Origin: Promethearchaeota archaeon
GTDB lineage: Archaea > Asgardarchaeota > Lokiarchaeia > Sigyniarchaeales > SOKP01
Reading direction: 5' to 3'
Assembly: GCA_019058295.1 (NCBI GenBank)
Contig: JAHPZI010000021.1
Span: 169,167-233,166 of the forward strand
Length of the DNA stretch: 64,000 nucleotides
Part shown: positions 47,851 through 58,342 of the stretch, piece after piece
How the letters are laid out: the number at the start of each line of letters is the position of its first letter
Numbering within the stretch: position 1 is the stretch's first letter
Translations under genes and position numbers: made by a program
Notes under the pieces: generated by a model
Seen by the model: the letters and a program-made list of their open reading frames with translations, nothing else
What the model was told of the DNA's origin: nothing
Databases searched by the model: none

Positions 47851-48660
47851 ATGGATTTAGATCTTCATACTAAAGTGAAATTAAATAGTGGAATAGAAAT
47901 GCCAATTCTTGGATTAGGGACATGGGCACTCACGGGAAAGTCCGCATATCAAGCAGTTATATGGGCATTAGAGGTGGGATATCGGTTGATTGATACTGCT
48001 ACGCTTTATGGAAATGAACGAGAGATTGGAAAAGCTTTAAAAGACACAGATATCCCCCGAGATGAAATATTTATTACAACTAAGGTTTGGCAAACAGATT
48101 TGGGGTATGAAAAAACTCTTTCAGCACTAGAAACGAGTCTTAGAAAATTAGGTCTTTCTTACGTTGATTTATATCTAATTCATTGGCCAGCATCGGAATT
48201 GATACACGAATCCTGGGAAGCATTGCAAAAATCGTTAAAAGATGAAAAAACTCGTTCTATAGGAGTGAGTAACTACGAAATACAACATCTAGCTGAACTT
48301 TTTGACAGATCTGATGTAATACCAAGTGTAAATCAAGTGGAATTCTCACCATTTCTTTTCAAAAAAGAGCTATTAAAGTATTGTCAATCTAATGATATAT
48401 CTCTTGAAGCATATTGTCCATTAACCCGAGGAAGAAAGCTAGATCATCCAAAATTGATAAAAGTTGCAAAAAAATACAATAAAACAACTGCTCAAATTCT
48501 TATTCGTTGGGGGTTACAGCATAGAGTCATTGAAATACCCAAATCTGAAAATCAAAATCACATTATTGAAAACGCAGATGTGTTTGATTTTAAAATAGAC
48601 AAAATAGATATGAAAACTCTCGATAATTTGAATGAAGATTATTCAGTTGTATATCTATAA
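47851..48660 (+). CDS. Aldo/keto reductase
   Basis: 'MPILGLGTWAL', 'GYRLIDTATLYGNEREIGKAL', 'VDLYLIHWP', 'RSIGVSNYE', 'VNQVEFSPFL'. ATG 47851 is 7 nt after AGAGG. Confidence 0.95.
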   Translation: MDLDLHTKVKLNSGIEMPILGLGTWALTGKSAYQAVIWALEVGYRLIDTATLYGNEREIGKALKDTDIPRDEIFITTKVWQTDLGYEKTLSALETSLRKLGLSYVDLYLIHWPASELIHESWEALQKSLKDEKTRSIGVSNYEIQHLAELFDRSDVIPSVNQVEFSPFLFKKELLKYCQSNDISLEAYCPLTRGRKLDHPKLIKVAKKYNKTTAQILIRWGLQHRVIEIPKSENQNHIIENADVFDFKIDKIDMKTLDNLNEDYSVVYL

Positions 48661-48690
48661 AAAATTCTATCTTTTTAATATCAAGGATAT

Positions 48691-49551
48691 TTAATATCCT
48701 AAAGCAGACGCTATTATTAATGCTCCATATATTTCTGTTGGTTTTCCTACTCTGGATGTATCTATTATTACTTTATCTAAACCCATATAAATTGCCCCGT
48801 AAGCCTTACCACCCCCCAAATGAACTAAGGTGCGATATATTAGATTTCCAGAGATTCCCTCCGGAGCTATAATAACATTTGATTTATTATAAATAGCATT
48901 TTCAATTAGAATTTCATCGTGGTTTATTTCTAAATTTGGATGTTGTTTTTTAAGCAGATCAACTACTTCCTTAGCATTATTAATTGATTTATCTACTCGG
49001 GAATCACGTCCAAGATCTCCTAACCTACCACCACTTAAGATGCTAATTTTAGGAATAATATTTAAAGCTTCTAATTCTTCAATAGCTTTATTGACAAATA
49101 ATACTTTACTTTCAATATTCTTACATTCATCTATTCCAACTGGACCATAAAAGAACTGAAATCCATCATGTGTTTCCATTAATGCTAATCGAAATATCTC
49201 AGAAATATTAAATTTCTTTTTTAAATTAGCTAAAAATTTACTTGAGCTCATATTACCTCTCACGATTGCATGAATCTGGTTTTTATTTAAAGAATTAAAA
49301 ATAGTCTCTTCTGGTTCATTAGATTTAATAAATTCGATTTTTTTATTATGGATCTCATAAACACTGCTACGTTTAATATCCTGAATTGCCTTTTCATTGC
49401 CAAAAAGAACTATTATGGATTGATACTTTTTTAAAAACTGTAAAGAAGCCTCATAAATCTTTTTATTATGATTTTCTAAATCTCCTAAACAAATTCCAAT
49501 AGCAACTTCATGATTTTTTGCTATTGATTTAATTATCTCTAGAATTTGCAT
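48691..49551 (-). CDS. MtxX-like (methanogenesis marker 4/phosphotransacetylase-like) protein
   Basis: 'HAIVRGNMSSSKFLANLKKKF', 'ISILSGGRLGDLGRDSRVDKSINNAKEVV', 'NVIIAPEGISGNLIYRTLVHLGGGKAYGAIYMG'. Confidence 0.75.
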   Translation of the reverse strand: MQILEIIKSIAKNHEVAIGICLGDLENHNKKIYEASLQFLKKYQSIIVLFGNEKAIQDIKRSSVYEIHNKKIEFIKSNEPEETIFNSLNKNQIHAIVRGNMSSSKFLANLKKKFNISEIFRLALMETHDGFQFFYGPVGIDECKNIESKVLFVNKAIEELEALNIIPKISILSGGRLGDLGRDSRVDKSINNAKEVVDLLKKQHPNLEINHDEILIENAIYNKSNVIIAPEGISGNLIYRTLVHLGGGKAYGAIYMGLDKVIIDTSRVGKPTEIYGALIIASALGY

Positions 49552-49586
49552 AAAAAATCAAAAAATTATTTATAGGCTAAATATAA

Positions 49587-50708
49587 TTAATAAAAAATCA
49601 TATATAAAAAAGCAATAATGAGAGTTAAACTATTATAAACCCCATGAGTTACGGATACTGCAATTAGATTTTCTTCACGCCACCGATACATCCCTCCAAT
49701 CATAAGACTTATGGCGAGATATGGGGGAAATAATAAAAGAAATGATATAAATAAATCTCCGAGGTTCTCTGAGATAAGAAAGATGCTAATCAGGTGTATT
49801 CCCGCAAAAATTAATGCGGTAATAATATATCCCCAGTTTTTACTTAGAACTCTTGAAAGCCCTCGTTGCATAAAACCTCTGAATGCAATTTCTTCACATG
49901 GACCTACGACTAAGATCATCATCAAAATCATAAGAATTAAAACAATTAAGTCATATATTGTAATAGTTCCATATGATTCGGCCTCAGGAGTTACTCGTAC
50001 TCCAAATAATTCTAATATAATTTGAATAAGTAAACTAACCCCTACAACTACAACCACTCCAACAAAAGCAAATCCTATACCGATTCCTACTTCTTTTGCA
50101 ATTTCTTTTCCATCATAACCTCTTGTAGTGAAGCCCAACACAGTTAAACGATTTTTAAAAGTAGGATTCTGTATATATCTACCTGCCCACCAAATAGGGA
50201 ATAAGATTAGGATTAATTCTACTAGAGTTATGATAACTAGAAAAAAGGGATTGAGAACGATATTGATTACGGTATTGACATCATTAACGATTAATACCAT
50301 TAAAATAATAATTCCAAAGAGAATTCCCTGCATCGCAATAAAACCGAGTATAGGTATTGATATAGACGCCCACCCGGTCCATAATCTTCTCTCCTTGGTA
50401 TCAAGAAGTTTATCATCTGCGACGAGTCCATATGGGGCATCATAATGAACCAGAGAGTTATCCTTGGTGTCAAGAATTGCCTGGTTAGACATAACTTTAT
50501 CTGGTTTGTAATAAGCAGTGGGAGAAGGGTAAACTTTAGGCTGTACATATGGATTTGCTTCTTGACGTGAAGGTAATGTCTTATGCTGTTTTATATAATA
50601 TAAGTCTACACCACATTTAATACAATATCTTAATCTTTCGATACTTGGAAGCTCATAGCCGCAGCTTGGACAATACTTCCATTCAATTTTTTGATCGTTA
50701 TCTGTCAT
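49587..50708 (-). CDS. CPBP (CAAX-like/Abi) intramembrane protease with N-terminal zinc ribbon
   Basis: 'WKYCPSCGYELPSIERLRYCIKCGVDL'; 'GPCEEIAFRGFMQRGLSRVL', 'ALIFAGIHLI', 'VTHGVYNS'. Confidence 0.88.
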   Translation of the reverse strand: MTDNDQKIEWKYCPSCGYELPSIERLRYCIKCGVDLYYIKQHKTLPSRQEANPYVQPKVYPSPTAYYKPDKVMSNQAILDTKDNSLVHYDAPYGLVADDKLLDTKERRLWTGWASISIPILGFIAMQGILFGIIILMVLIVNDVNTVINIVLNPFFLVIITLVELILILFPIWWAGRYIQNPTFKNRLTVLGFTTRGYDGKEIAKEVGIGIGFAFVGVVVVVGVSLLIQIILELFGVRVTPEAESYGTITIYDLIVLILMILMMILVVGPCEEIAFRGFMQRGLSRVLSKNWGYIITALIFAGIHLISIFLISENLGDLFISFLLLFPPYLAISLMIGGMYRWREENLIAVSVTHGVYNSLTLIIAFLYMIFY

Positions 50709-50805
50709 TATTAAATTAAAAGAATAAATTAAAATTCAAATATATTTACTTTTCAAATTATAAAATAATTCAATATTTAATGTTTAAAAAATAAAGTGTA
50801 GACCG

Positions 50806-52569
50806 TTATTTGTGTGAGTAATAACAAAATAATTCTCTATGTTCTAACTTGACTGGATTGACAAACGCGTACCGTTCCAGTTGTATAGTCTTATTCATTG
50901 GAATTTTGAGTAAGTTTATTTCGCCATAACCATTAGAAATTGAACCATCCGGCTTAAGAATTTGCACATTTATTTTTTCATCTTCGGGAACCCAATGAAT
51001 AATGGAATAATCTCGATTTAATTCTAAACTATGGTAATAGGCTTTGATGTTTTTATTTTTTAAATCCACAGAGAGAATCTGAATATTTACACAATCTTTT
51101 AGGCGAATAATTTCTCCCGCTTTTAACTTCTTTGCATCTGATGAAGCAATAAAAATCTTTAATTGTTTATCCTTAGATTTTCCTTTAATTATTCTTTTTC
51201 CCTTTTCAGGACTGGAGGGTAATAGGAAGGGTTCTGCTATATATTCCTCAAATGGGACCTCATCGATCTCAATTAAAATTGGATCTTCAACGAAAAAATA
51301 TCTATCTGAAATCTCATCAATTATATCCTTATTTTTTGAATAGAGCCAATTAACTGAAAATGTTATTCCTGTCATTGACATGCCAAGGTCTAATAATGCT
51401 TCTTTTAGAGCTTCAGGACGTATCCCCCGCTTTTTTAGAGATTGTAAACTCCATGTTCTTGGATCATCCCAACCTTTATATAGACCATTTTGGATATTAT
51501 TTCTCGCGGAAGTTTTGCTTAATTTTATATCTGGGAAATTTATTCTGCCATAATGAAGAAATTCCGCTTTTTTCCATTTAAAATGTTCCCAAATAAAGTC
51601 TTCTATAAAATCTTCCTTTATTAAATCTGCTCCACGTAAAATATGTGTGACCCCGATAAGATGATCATCGATTGCCCAGGAAAACTCTAACATAGGCCAC
51701 ACGATATATTTATTTCCGACTTTTGGATGTTCTGCCTCAGATATTCTCATAATAATTTGGTCTCTTAATGCGGGATCTTTTTGATCCATTCCCGTTTTTA
51801 ATCTAACAACAGCATCTTGTTCATGATACTTCCCATTAAGCATTTTATTCCATTCTTTCAAATTAATTTCTATCGATTGTTCTCTATGCGGGCAATTCTC
51901 TTTTTTATTTTTATATTTTTCTTTAAATTTTTTGGCAGAACAGAAGCAAACATATGCTACATCATCTTTTATTAGTTTCTCGGTATACTCGTAGAAAATG
52001 TCTATCCTATCGCTTTTATAATATACTTTTGAATATTTAACACCAAGCCATTCTAATCCTTCTTTTATTAAATCGTAAGCTTCAGGAAGTACATATTTTG
52101 CCTTAGGACTGTCTCTTAATGATTTTGGACTTCCTATGGTATCGTCATAGAATAGAATTAGTTCACCACCATGTCTCTTAACATATTCATTATTTAAAAC
52201 AATCATTCTTGCATTACCAATATGTAATGCCCCGCTAGGATAAGGAGCTAAACGCATTATAACTTTATCATAATTATCTACATTAGGTAATGTAGGAAGC
52301 TCTTTTTTTTCTTCAATTTTTTCCTTTTTTTCTAAGGCTTTCGGGTCTAATTGTAATAATTTTCCTTTTTGTTCTTCAAGGCTTAATTTGGAAATTTCCT
52401 CAATAATTTGATCTAATACAGGAATAACAGTTTTGGCTTTAGATCTTAAATCTTTTCTTTTCGCCATTAACTTTCCCATAATAGCCTTTTTATTAGGCTT
52501 TCCACCAAATTCTATAGCATTTTTTAAACCGCTAATCCAAAGAATCTTTTTTATCTCTTCATCATCCAT
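50806..52569 (-). CDS. gltX: Glutamyl-tRNA synthetase (archaeal GlxRS type)
   Basis: 'MRLAPYPSGALHIGNARMIVLNNEYVK', 'LILFYDDTIGSPKS', 'DIKLSKTSARNN' (KMSKS-like), C-terminal beta-barrel. Confidence 0.93.
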   Translation of the reverse strand: MDDEEIKKILWISGLKNAIEFGGKPNKKAIMGKLMAKRKDLRSKAKTVIPVLDQIIEEISKLSLEEQKGKLLQLDPKALEKKEKIEEKKELPTLPNVDNYDKVIMRLAPYPSGALHIGNARMIVLNNEYVKRHGGELILFYDDTIGSPKSLRDSPKAKYVLPEAYDLIKEGLEWLGVKYSKVYYKSDRIDIFYEYTEKLIKDDVAYVCFCSAKKFKEKYKNKKENCPHREQSIEINLKEWNKMLNGKYHEQDAVVRLKTGMDQKDPALRDQIIMRISEAEHPKVGNKYIVWPMLEFSWAIDDHLIGVTHILRGADLIKEDFIEDFIWEHFKWKKAEFLHYGRINFPDIKLSKTSARNNIQNGLYKGWDDPRTWSLQSLKKRGIRPEALKEALLDLGMSMTGITFSVNWLYSKNKDIIDEISDRYFFVEDPILIEIDEVPFEEYIAEPFLLPSSPEKGKRIIKGKSKDKQLKIFIASSDAKKLKAGEIIRLKDCVNIQILSVDLKNKNIKAYYHSLELNRDYSIIHWVPEDEKINVQILKPDGSISNGYGEINLLKIPMNKTIQLERYAFVNPVKLEHRELFCYYSHK

Positions 52570-52731
52570 TAATGTTACTCATCTTATTAGATATTTTAAT
52601 GAAATTATTAACCAAATTTTAAACAATATATAATTAATATTATCTATCAAAAAATTATTAAGAATTTTTAAATATGAATAAAAAAACACAAATATAATAA
52701 AAGAAGATATAATAAAAATAGGTGTTTTAAA

Positions 52732-53016
52732 ATTTATTATCGAGGATATATTCTAGTCCGTCTAAAAATCATTGGTACTGAATGGAAAGTAGTGGAAAAA
52801 TTGAAAGGTTTAAAATCCACCGACCCTGGTGAAAATTGGATGGTAACATATTCTACACCAGTCTATGGTGGATGGGATCTGATTATCGAATGCTCATTTA
52901 GTAATCTTCAAGATTTAGATAAAATTGTTACTTTTTGTAGAGTTGATGATGAACTTGGTCAATGGATAGAAGAAACAACTACATTAGTTTCATCGCGTCC
53001 TGATTGGACAAAATAA
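52732..53016 (+). CDS. Stand-alone Lrp/AsnC RAM-like ligand-binding domain protein
   Basis: Reading upstream of called GTG 52792: (I)YYRGYILVRLKIIGTEWKVVEKLKGLKSTDPGENWMVTYSTPVYGGWDLIIECSFSNLQDLDKIVTF. ATT 52732 lies 7 nt after AGGTG. Confidence 0.6.
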   Translation: MYYRGYILVRLKIIGTEWKVVEKLKGLKSTDPGENWMVTYSTPVYGGWDLIIECSFSNLQDLDKIVTFCRVDDELGQWIEETTTLVSSRPDWTK

Positions 53017-53169
53017 ATTTTACAATTTTTTTAACTATTTTTAATTTATGTAAAGTATATATAATAAATTAAAGAGAATAGATTACTATAGGAATGTCTT
53101 AGTATTCAAACTCGTTTTCCCAAAAGATTAGGCGGGATATAAATTAAAATTCTTTTATTTTTGATTATT

Positions 53170-54693
53170 ATGAGCGAAAAAATGAATGTTTTGTTTATAG
53201 TATGCGACGCAAATCGATCAGATCATTTAGGCTGTTATGGAAATCAAATTTTAAAAACACCAAATCTGGACAAATTAGCGGATGAGGGTATACGATTCAC
53301 AAACTGCTTTTGTACAAATCCAATATGCATGCCAAATCGTGCGACGATGATAACAGGTTTATATCCAAATGTCCACGGTGTGCGGAGTAATGGAATTAAT
53401 TTACGAGAGGATATCCCAACCATAATAAAGACTTTACAAAAGCGTGGATGGCATACAGCAGCTATGGGAAAAATTCATCATCAATTTTGGATGGCTCCAT
53501 TTAAGCTTAAATATAAGTCTGCAGAAAGTCTTGTTAGTTGGGTGGAAAATACTGGAAAAGATCCAGTAAGGAACAATTTTCCTCTTCCTTATTATGGATA
53601 TGAAGAGGTAGAAGTGATTTCAGGCAATGGCTCAGTTTGCGCCGGTCATTATACTGAATGGTTAGAAGAACGAGCTCCAGATATCGCTGAGGATATGAAA
53701 AAAAGGGTTAAAAATTATGATAATCTTTTCAGTCTTTTCTGTAAAGAGATACCTGAAGAATTTTATAATACTACATGGGTTAAAGAACGAACACTAGCAT
53801 TTCTTGAAAGATATGCTCGAGGAGACTATGGAAATAAACCATTTTATTTGCATTGTTCATTCCCCGATCCTCATTATCCTTTATATCCACCAAAGAGATT
53901 CCAAGATATGTATAACCCAGAGGATATTCCACTTCCGACCAATTTCGATGATATCACTAATTTATACAACCATGAATATTTAGGACAGCATCTAAAAAAG
54001 CCACCATTTAAAAAAGCCTTTATACGCGAGTCGACAGAAGATGAGGTAAGGAAGATTACAGCTTTAACTTACGCTTCAATTGGATATGTAGATGCTTGTA
54101 TAGGCCAAATTTTAGCGTCTTTAGACAACTTAGGCTATGCAGATAACACTATAGTAATCTATACGAGCGACCATGGAGATTTAATGGGAGATCACGGGTT
54201 ATTATTCAAGGGTCCTTGCCCTTTTAATGGTGTATTGCAATTACCAATGATATGGAAAGTGCCTGGTCTAATAAAACCTGGAAGTGTTTCAGACTCATTA
54301 GTGAGTTCAATTGATTATCCAAAGACAATTCTAAATCTCTTAAAGATTCCAGAACATCACCATCCTCCAGATATGCAAGGTTTTGATATGACACCAATTT
54401 TAAAAAACTCTAATGAAAGAATAAGAGATTATTGTTTAATAGAGAATGATGAAGAAATTGGACCTCTCATCTCCAGATTAAGACACCTGATTACTGAAAA
54501 CTACAAGTTAACAATATATGAAGGAATGGAGAATTTTGGAGATATTTATGATCGTAAAAAGGATCCTGAAGAATTACATAACTTATGGTATGATAAGGAT
54601 TTTAAAGAAAAGCGATTCGAATTGGTTAATAAATTACTTCAAGAAAACCTTAAAGCACAGAGTAAATATCCAAAACGGATTGCTGGAACTTAA
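53170..54693 (+). CDS. Sulfatase family protein
   Basis: 'MNVLFIVCDANRSDHLGCYGNQILKTPNLDKLADEGIRFTNCFCTNPICMPNRATMITG', 'YTSDHGDLMGDHGLLFKG'. Cys formylglycine motif CMPNR. Confidence 0.93.
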   Translation: MSEKMNVLFIVCDANRSDHLGCYGNQILKTPNLDKLADEGIRFTNCFCTNPICMPNRATMITGLYPNVHGVRSNGINLREDIPTIIKTLQKRGWHTAAMGKIHHQFWMAPFKLKYKSAESLVSWVENTGKDPVRNNFPLPYYGYEEVEVISGNGSVCAGHYTEWLEERAPDIAEDMKKRVKNYDNLFSLFCKEIPEEFYNTTWVKERTLAFLERYARGDYGNKPFYLHCSFPDPHYPLYPPKRFQDMYNPEDIPLPTNFDDITNLYNHEYLGQHLKKPPFKKAFIRESTEDEVRKITALTYASIGYVDACIGQILASLDNLGYADNTIVIYTSDHGDLMGDHGLLFKGPCPFNGVLQLPMIWKVPGLIKPGSVSDSLVSSIDYPKTILNLLKIPEHHHPPDMQGFDMTPILKNSNERIRDYCLIENDEEIGPLISRLRHLITENYKLTIYEGMENFGDIYDRKKDPEELHNLWYDKDFKEKRFELVNKLLQENLKAQSKYPKRIAGT

Positions 54694-54699
54694 TTAAAT

Positions 54700-55992
54700 T
54701 TATCGCATCTCTCGCTTTAACTTTTTTACCAATTCTTTCAGTTCTTTGGCACCATTAAGGTAACTATTCTTTGCGATAAAGGAAGGTTCTTCTTTTGCTT
54801 GTCTTTTAAAGATATTTGCTTTTAGAGCATAGGTTTCTAAAAGAATATCTTTTTCAATTAAATTACTTCCCTTAATTATAATATCAAGGATATGTAAGGC
54901 TAGTTGAAGCTTGCCATTTTCATGCAGATTTTTGGCATGATTAAGATATGTTTTTGCATCGTTTATTTTTAAGAATTCCTTAGCAATGTCTTCTGATTTT
55001 GCAGGGAAAAGATCAGTCGGATTTCCAGTATTATACCAACCATGATAAAGTCTGTAGGTGGCATGTATAGCAAATCGGTAGCAACCATAGGTGGGCCTTA
55101 AAAATTCGTGATTCTTAAATTTATCTGGATAAATTTCAAGCATCTCATGATATATCTGTTCAAACCATTTTCCCTCATTCATCCTTTTAACTACTTCATC
55201 ATGGACAAAGTGCATTGCTTCAGCTCTGATTGATAAGGCCTTTTTAACATTTTCTTTACCTTCATAAAGTTGTCCATGACCAGGTAGGATATATTCGGCA
55301 TCCTTCTCCAACATTTTTTCCATAGCCAGAGCCCAGTGCTTTGGATAGCGTTGGACTTTGTTTGGGTTGCCTATGTTCGGAAACCCTGGATTCATGCACA
55401 GGTCGCCAGAGAAAATAACTTTCTTTTCGGGGAAAAACAACCATAAGCTATCATCTGTTTCACCCTTATCGTGATAAACCTCAAAATTATATTTTCCTAA
55501 TTGAAAGGAATAAGAGGCATCATTCCCAATAAGAACGATTGTTGGATCAAGCGTATCGTGAGCTGAAACAATACCCTCTCGTTGTTTAACGCCTGCAGAA
55601 GCAAATTGTTGACTGTTTAACCAAATATGATATTTATCTAATAGTCGATATTTTTCAAATCTCTCTAAAATATTTTCGTGGCCAATTACTTGGGGCATTT
55701 CCCAGCCTTTTTCTTTAATTTCCTCTATAATCGAAGCGAATCCAAAGGCATGATCAAAATGCCCGTGTGAGTAAATAATATATTTTACAGGTTTATCAGA
55801 AAATTCTCGAAGCTCTTTAAATATAATTTTATGAAATTGTCTTGGTGCTATATCAAAAAGTATCAACCCTTCATCAGTTTCTATAACACCAACATTACCA
55901 AAAGAGGGCAGAATTTTACATGTTCCATCCGCAAATGTTTTAGGTGGAAAATTTCCCATAAAATTATTCATATCTTCTTTAGTTGTATTCAT
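54700..55992 (-). CDS. MBL-fold alkyl-sulfatase-like hydrolase
   Basis: 'YIIYSHGHFDHAFGF', 'VIFSGDLCMNPGFPNIGNP', 'EYILPGHGQLYEG', C-terminal alkylsulfatase-like helical region. Confidence 0.8.
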   Translation of the reverse strand: MNTTKEDMNNFMGNFPPKTFADGTCKILPSFGNVGVIETDEGLILFDIAPRQFHKIIFKELREFSDKPVKYIIYSHGHFDHAFGFASIIEEIKEKGWEMPQVIGHENILERFEKYRLLDKYHIWLNSQQFASAGVKQREGIVSAHDTLDPTIVLIGNDASYSFQLGKYNFEVYHDKGETDDSLWLFFPEKKVIFSGDLCMNPGFPNIGNPNKVQRYPKHWALAMEKMLEKDAEYILPGHGQLYEGKENVKKALSIRAEAMHFVHDEVVKRMNEGKWFEQIYHEMLEIYPDKFKNHEFLRPTYGCYRFAIHATYRLYHGWYNTGNPTDLFPAKSEDIAKEFLKINDAKTYLNHAKNLHENGKLQLALHILDIIIKGSNLIEKDILLETYALKANIFKRQAKEEPSFIAKNSYLNGAKELKELVKKLKREMR

Positions 55993-56109
55993 TATTGTTT
56001 CCCTTATTAGTATTAATTAACATTTAATTGATAGATTGTTTAATCTTTCATTTTTTATATCTATTTTTTGAGAAAGACAAACATATGTAATATTGATTAA
56101 ATAAAAAAA

Positions 56110-57075
56110 TTAGGATTTTGATAACATTCTAACGGATTCTTCAGCTTCTTTCATAATACGCTCAATTAATTCTTTAACCGTAGGGATATCGTTAATTAGC
56201 CCAACACCTTGACCGCAAGCAATGATTCCAGCTGTTAAATCGCCCTCTTCGTACATCAATTTTGATTTAGCTCCTGCCGCAGCATTGAATATCTCCGATT
56301 GATCACCTTTCGATGCTTCTATTTCGAGCACTCTTTGAGCTGCCTTGTTACTCCAGACTCTATGTGTTGCTCCGATAGTTCTCATAATTATAGATGTATC
56401 GTAGATCGTGGCACTCAGAAGAGCTTGTTTTAGATTTTCATGGATCGGACATTCTTTTGTGGTCAGAAGACGTGTACCTATTAAACCTCCCTCTGCTCCT
56501 AATGCTAGTATCGCAACTAATCCTCTTCCATCTGAAATACCTCCTCCTCCCACAACGGGAATATCTATTGCATCAACAGTGGCGGGGGTTAATACAAGAG
56601 TTCCGATATCAAACTTTCCTGTGGCTCCACCATTTTCCCAACCGACGACCTCAACAATATCGGCTCCAAGAGAAGCTGCTTTTTTTGCATATCTTACACC
56701 AGCACATTTATGGATCCATGTTATATCATTTTTTTTGAAAAGAGGGATGTACTTTTCAGGTGCTTGATGACCAGATGTTTCAATAATTTTGACCCCTTCC
56801 TCAATCATGGTTTTAACTAAATCAATTTGCTTTACGGGTTTTAACATGGGAAATAAATTTAGATTTACTGCAAATGGTCGATCAGTTAAACTCATAAGTT
56901 CTCTAAGAGCCTCACGTAAGGGTTCAGGTTTGCGAAACATTACTGATGCCATTATTCCGAGCGCACCGGAATTTGAACATGCAGCAGCAAACTCTGGATA
57001 TGAGATATTCATCATATTACCGCAAAAGATAGGATACTTTAAATGTAACATTTCTGTTACTCTTGTTTTAAACAT
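56110..57075 (-). CDS. Nitronate monooxygenase/enoyl-ACP reductase-like flavoprotein
   Basis: 'LHLKYPIFCGNMMNISYPEFAAACSNSGALGIM', 'DIPVVGGGGISDGRGLVAILALGAEGGLIGTRLLTTKECPIHENLKQAL'. Confidence 0.9.
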   Translation of the reverse strand: MFKTRVTEMLHLKYPIFCGNMMNISYPEFAAACSNSGALGIMASVMFRKPEPLREALRELMSLTDRPFAVNLNLFPMLKPVKQIDLVKTMIEEGVKIIETSGHQAPEKYIPLFKKNDITWIHKCAGVRYAKKAASLGADIVEVVGWENGGATGKFDIGTLVLTPATVDAIDIPVVGGGGISDGRGLVAILALGAEGGLIGTRLLTTKECPIHENLKQALLSATIYDTSIIMRTIGATHRVWSNKAAQRVLEIEASKGDQSEIFNAAAGAKSKLMYEEGDLTAGIIACGQGVGLINDIPTVKELIERIMKEAEESVRMLSKS

Positions 57076-57206
57076 TTTACAACACCTATAGAATTTGATT
57101 TTATAAAAAATGGTTTTTTCTGTTAATTCTAATTATTTTGTTAAATTATAAAACATTAACTATTATAATTTAAATCTTGATATAATATGGAATATTTCTA
57201 AAGAAC

Positions 57207-58337
57207 ATGCAAAAATTAACTTCTAAAGATTACTATGATAAAGTTTTAGGATCATGGATAGGGAGAGTTGCGGGAGATTTTGTAGGTGAACCTGTTGAAT
57301 TTTGGCCTTATGAAACAATTATAGAGAAGCATGGTGATATTGATTATTATCTCAAGCCTATAGACCTTAATTATGTTAATGATGATGAAATGTACGAGAT
57401 CTGTGCGTTAGTTGCTCTTGAAAAACATGGGATTAATATTACAGCAAAGGAAATTGCTCAGGAATGGATTGATCTCCTTTATAAATTTAATTTCACCGCA
57501 GAGGAAGTTGCTCTGAAAAACCTTAGAAATGATATTTGGCCACCTAATTCTGGGATGCATAATAATATTTATTATGATGCAATCGGAGCGCAGATGCGGG
57601 CAGATATTTGGGGACAAATTGCTCCAGGATGCCCAGAAATTACTAAAAAATATGCTGAAATGGATGCTTCAATAAGTCATGCGGGTATTGGTATTGATGG
57701 GGAAGTTTTCGTAGCAATTTTACTCTCTCATGCATTTATTGAAAATGATATAAGAAAAAATATCGAAATGAGTCTAAAATTCATACCCTCCGCTAAAGAA
57801 AATTTTTATACTCAGATGGTCCATAAAGCATTGGAAATTTATGATCAATTTCCCGAAGACTTTAGAAAAGCAAGGGAAAAATTGATTGAATATTGGAATC
57901 ATGTAAGAAAAAAGGAATTACCTATTACAGGAGTACCGGGTTCTAAATCAGAAAGTTTGCTATTAAGAAAAAGAAGAATGTTCTTATACAAATACCAGAG
58001 AGCGGGCGTCCATGTTTTACCTAACATTGGGATAATGATCCTTTCTTTACTATATGGGGCTCAAGATGAGGATTCTCTTGGAAAATCTATTTGTACAGCT
58101 GCCATGATGGGGCTTGATACTGATTGTAATTGCGGAAATATAGGTGCTATTTTAGGTGCTCAATTGGGGGCAGATAAAATTCCCTCCAAATGGAAAGATC
58201 CTTTGCAAGATACGTTTTCTACTTATGTAAAAGGATATGAAAAATGGAAAATTACTGAATTAGCTAAAAGAATTACTGAAATTGGAAAAAAAGTTGTTAG
58301 AGAAAAATGTCAAGATAAAATTAAAATAATTGAGTGA
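57207..58337 (+). CDS. ADP-ribosylglycohydrolase family protein
   Basis: 'GSWIGRVAGDFVGEPVEFWPYE', 'VNDDEMYEICALVALEKHG', 'GLDTDCNCGNIGAILGAQLGADKIPSKW'. Confidence 0.88.
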   Translation: MQKLTSKDYYDKVLGSWIGRVAGDFVGEPVEFWPYETIIEKHGDIDYYLKPIDLNYVNDDEMYEICALVALEKHGINITAKEIAQEWIDLLYKFNFTAEEVALKNLRNDIWPPNSGMHNNIYYDAIGAQMRADIWGQIAPGCPEITKKYAEMDASISHAGIGIDGEVFVAILLSHAFIENDIRKNIEMSLKFIPSAKENFYTQMVHKALEIYDQFPEDFRKAREKLIEYWNHVRKKELPITGVPGSKSESLLLRKRRMFLYKYQRAGVHVLPNIGIMILSLLYGAQDEDSLGKSICTAAMMGLDTDCNCGNIGAILGAQLGADKIPSKWKDPLQDTFSTYVKGYEKWKITELAKRITEIGKKVVREKCQDKIKIIE

Positions 58338-58342
58338 TTGTA

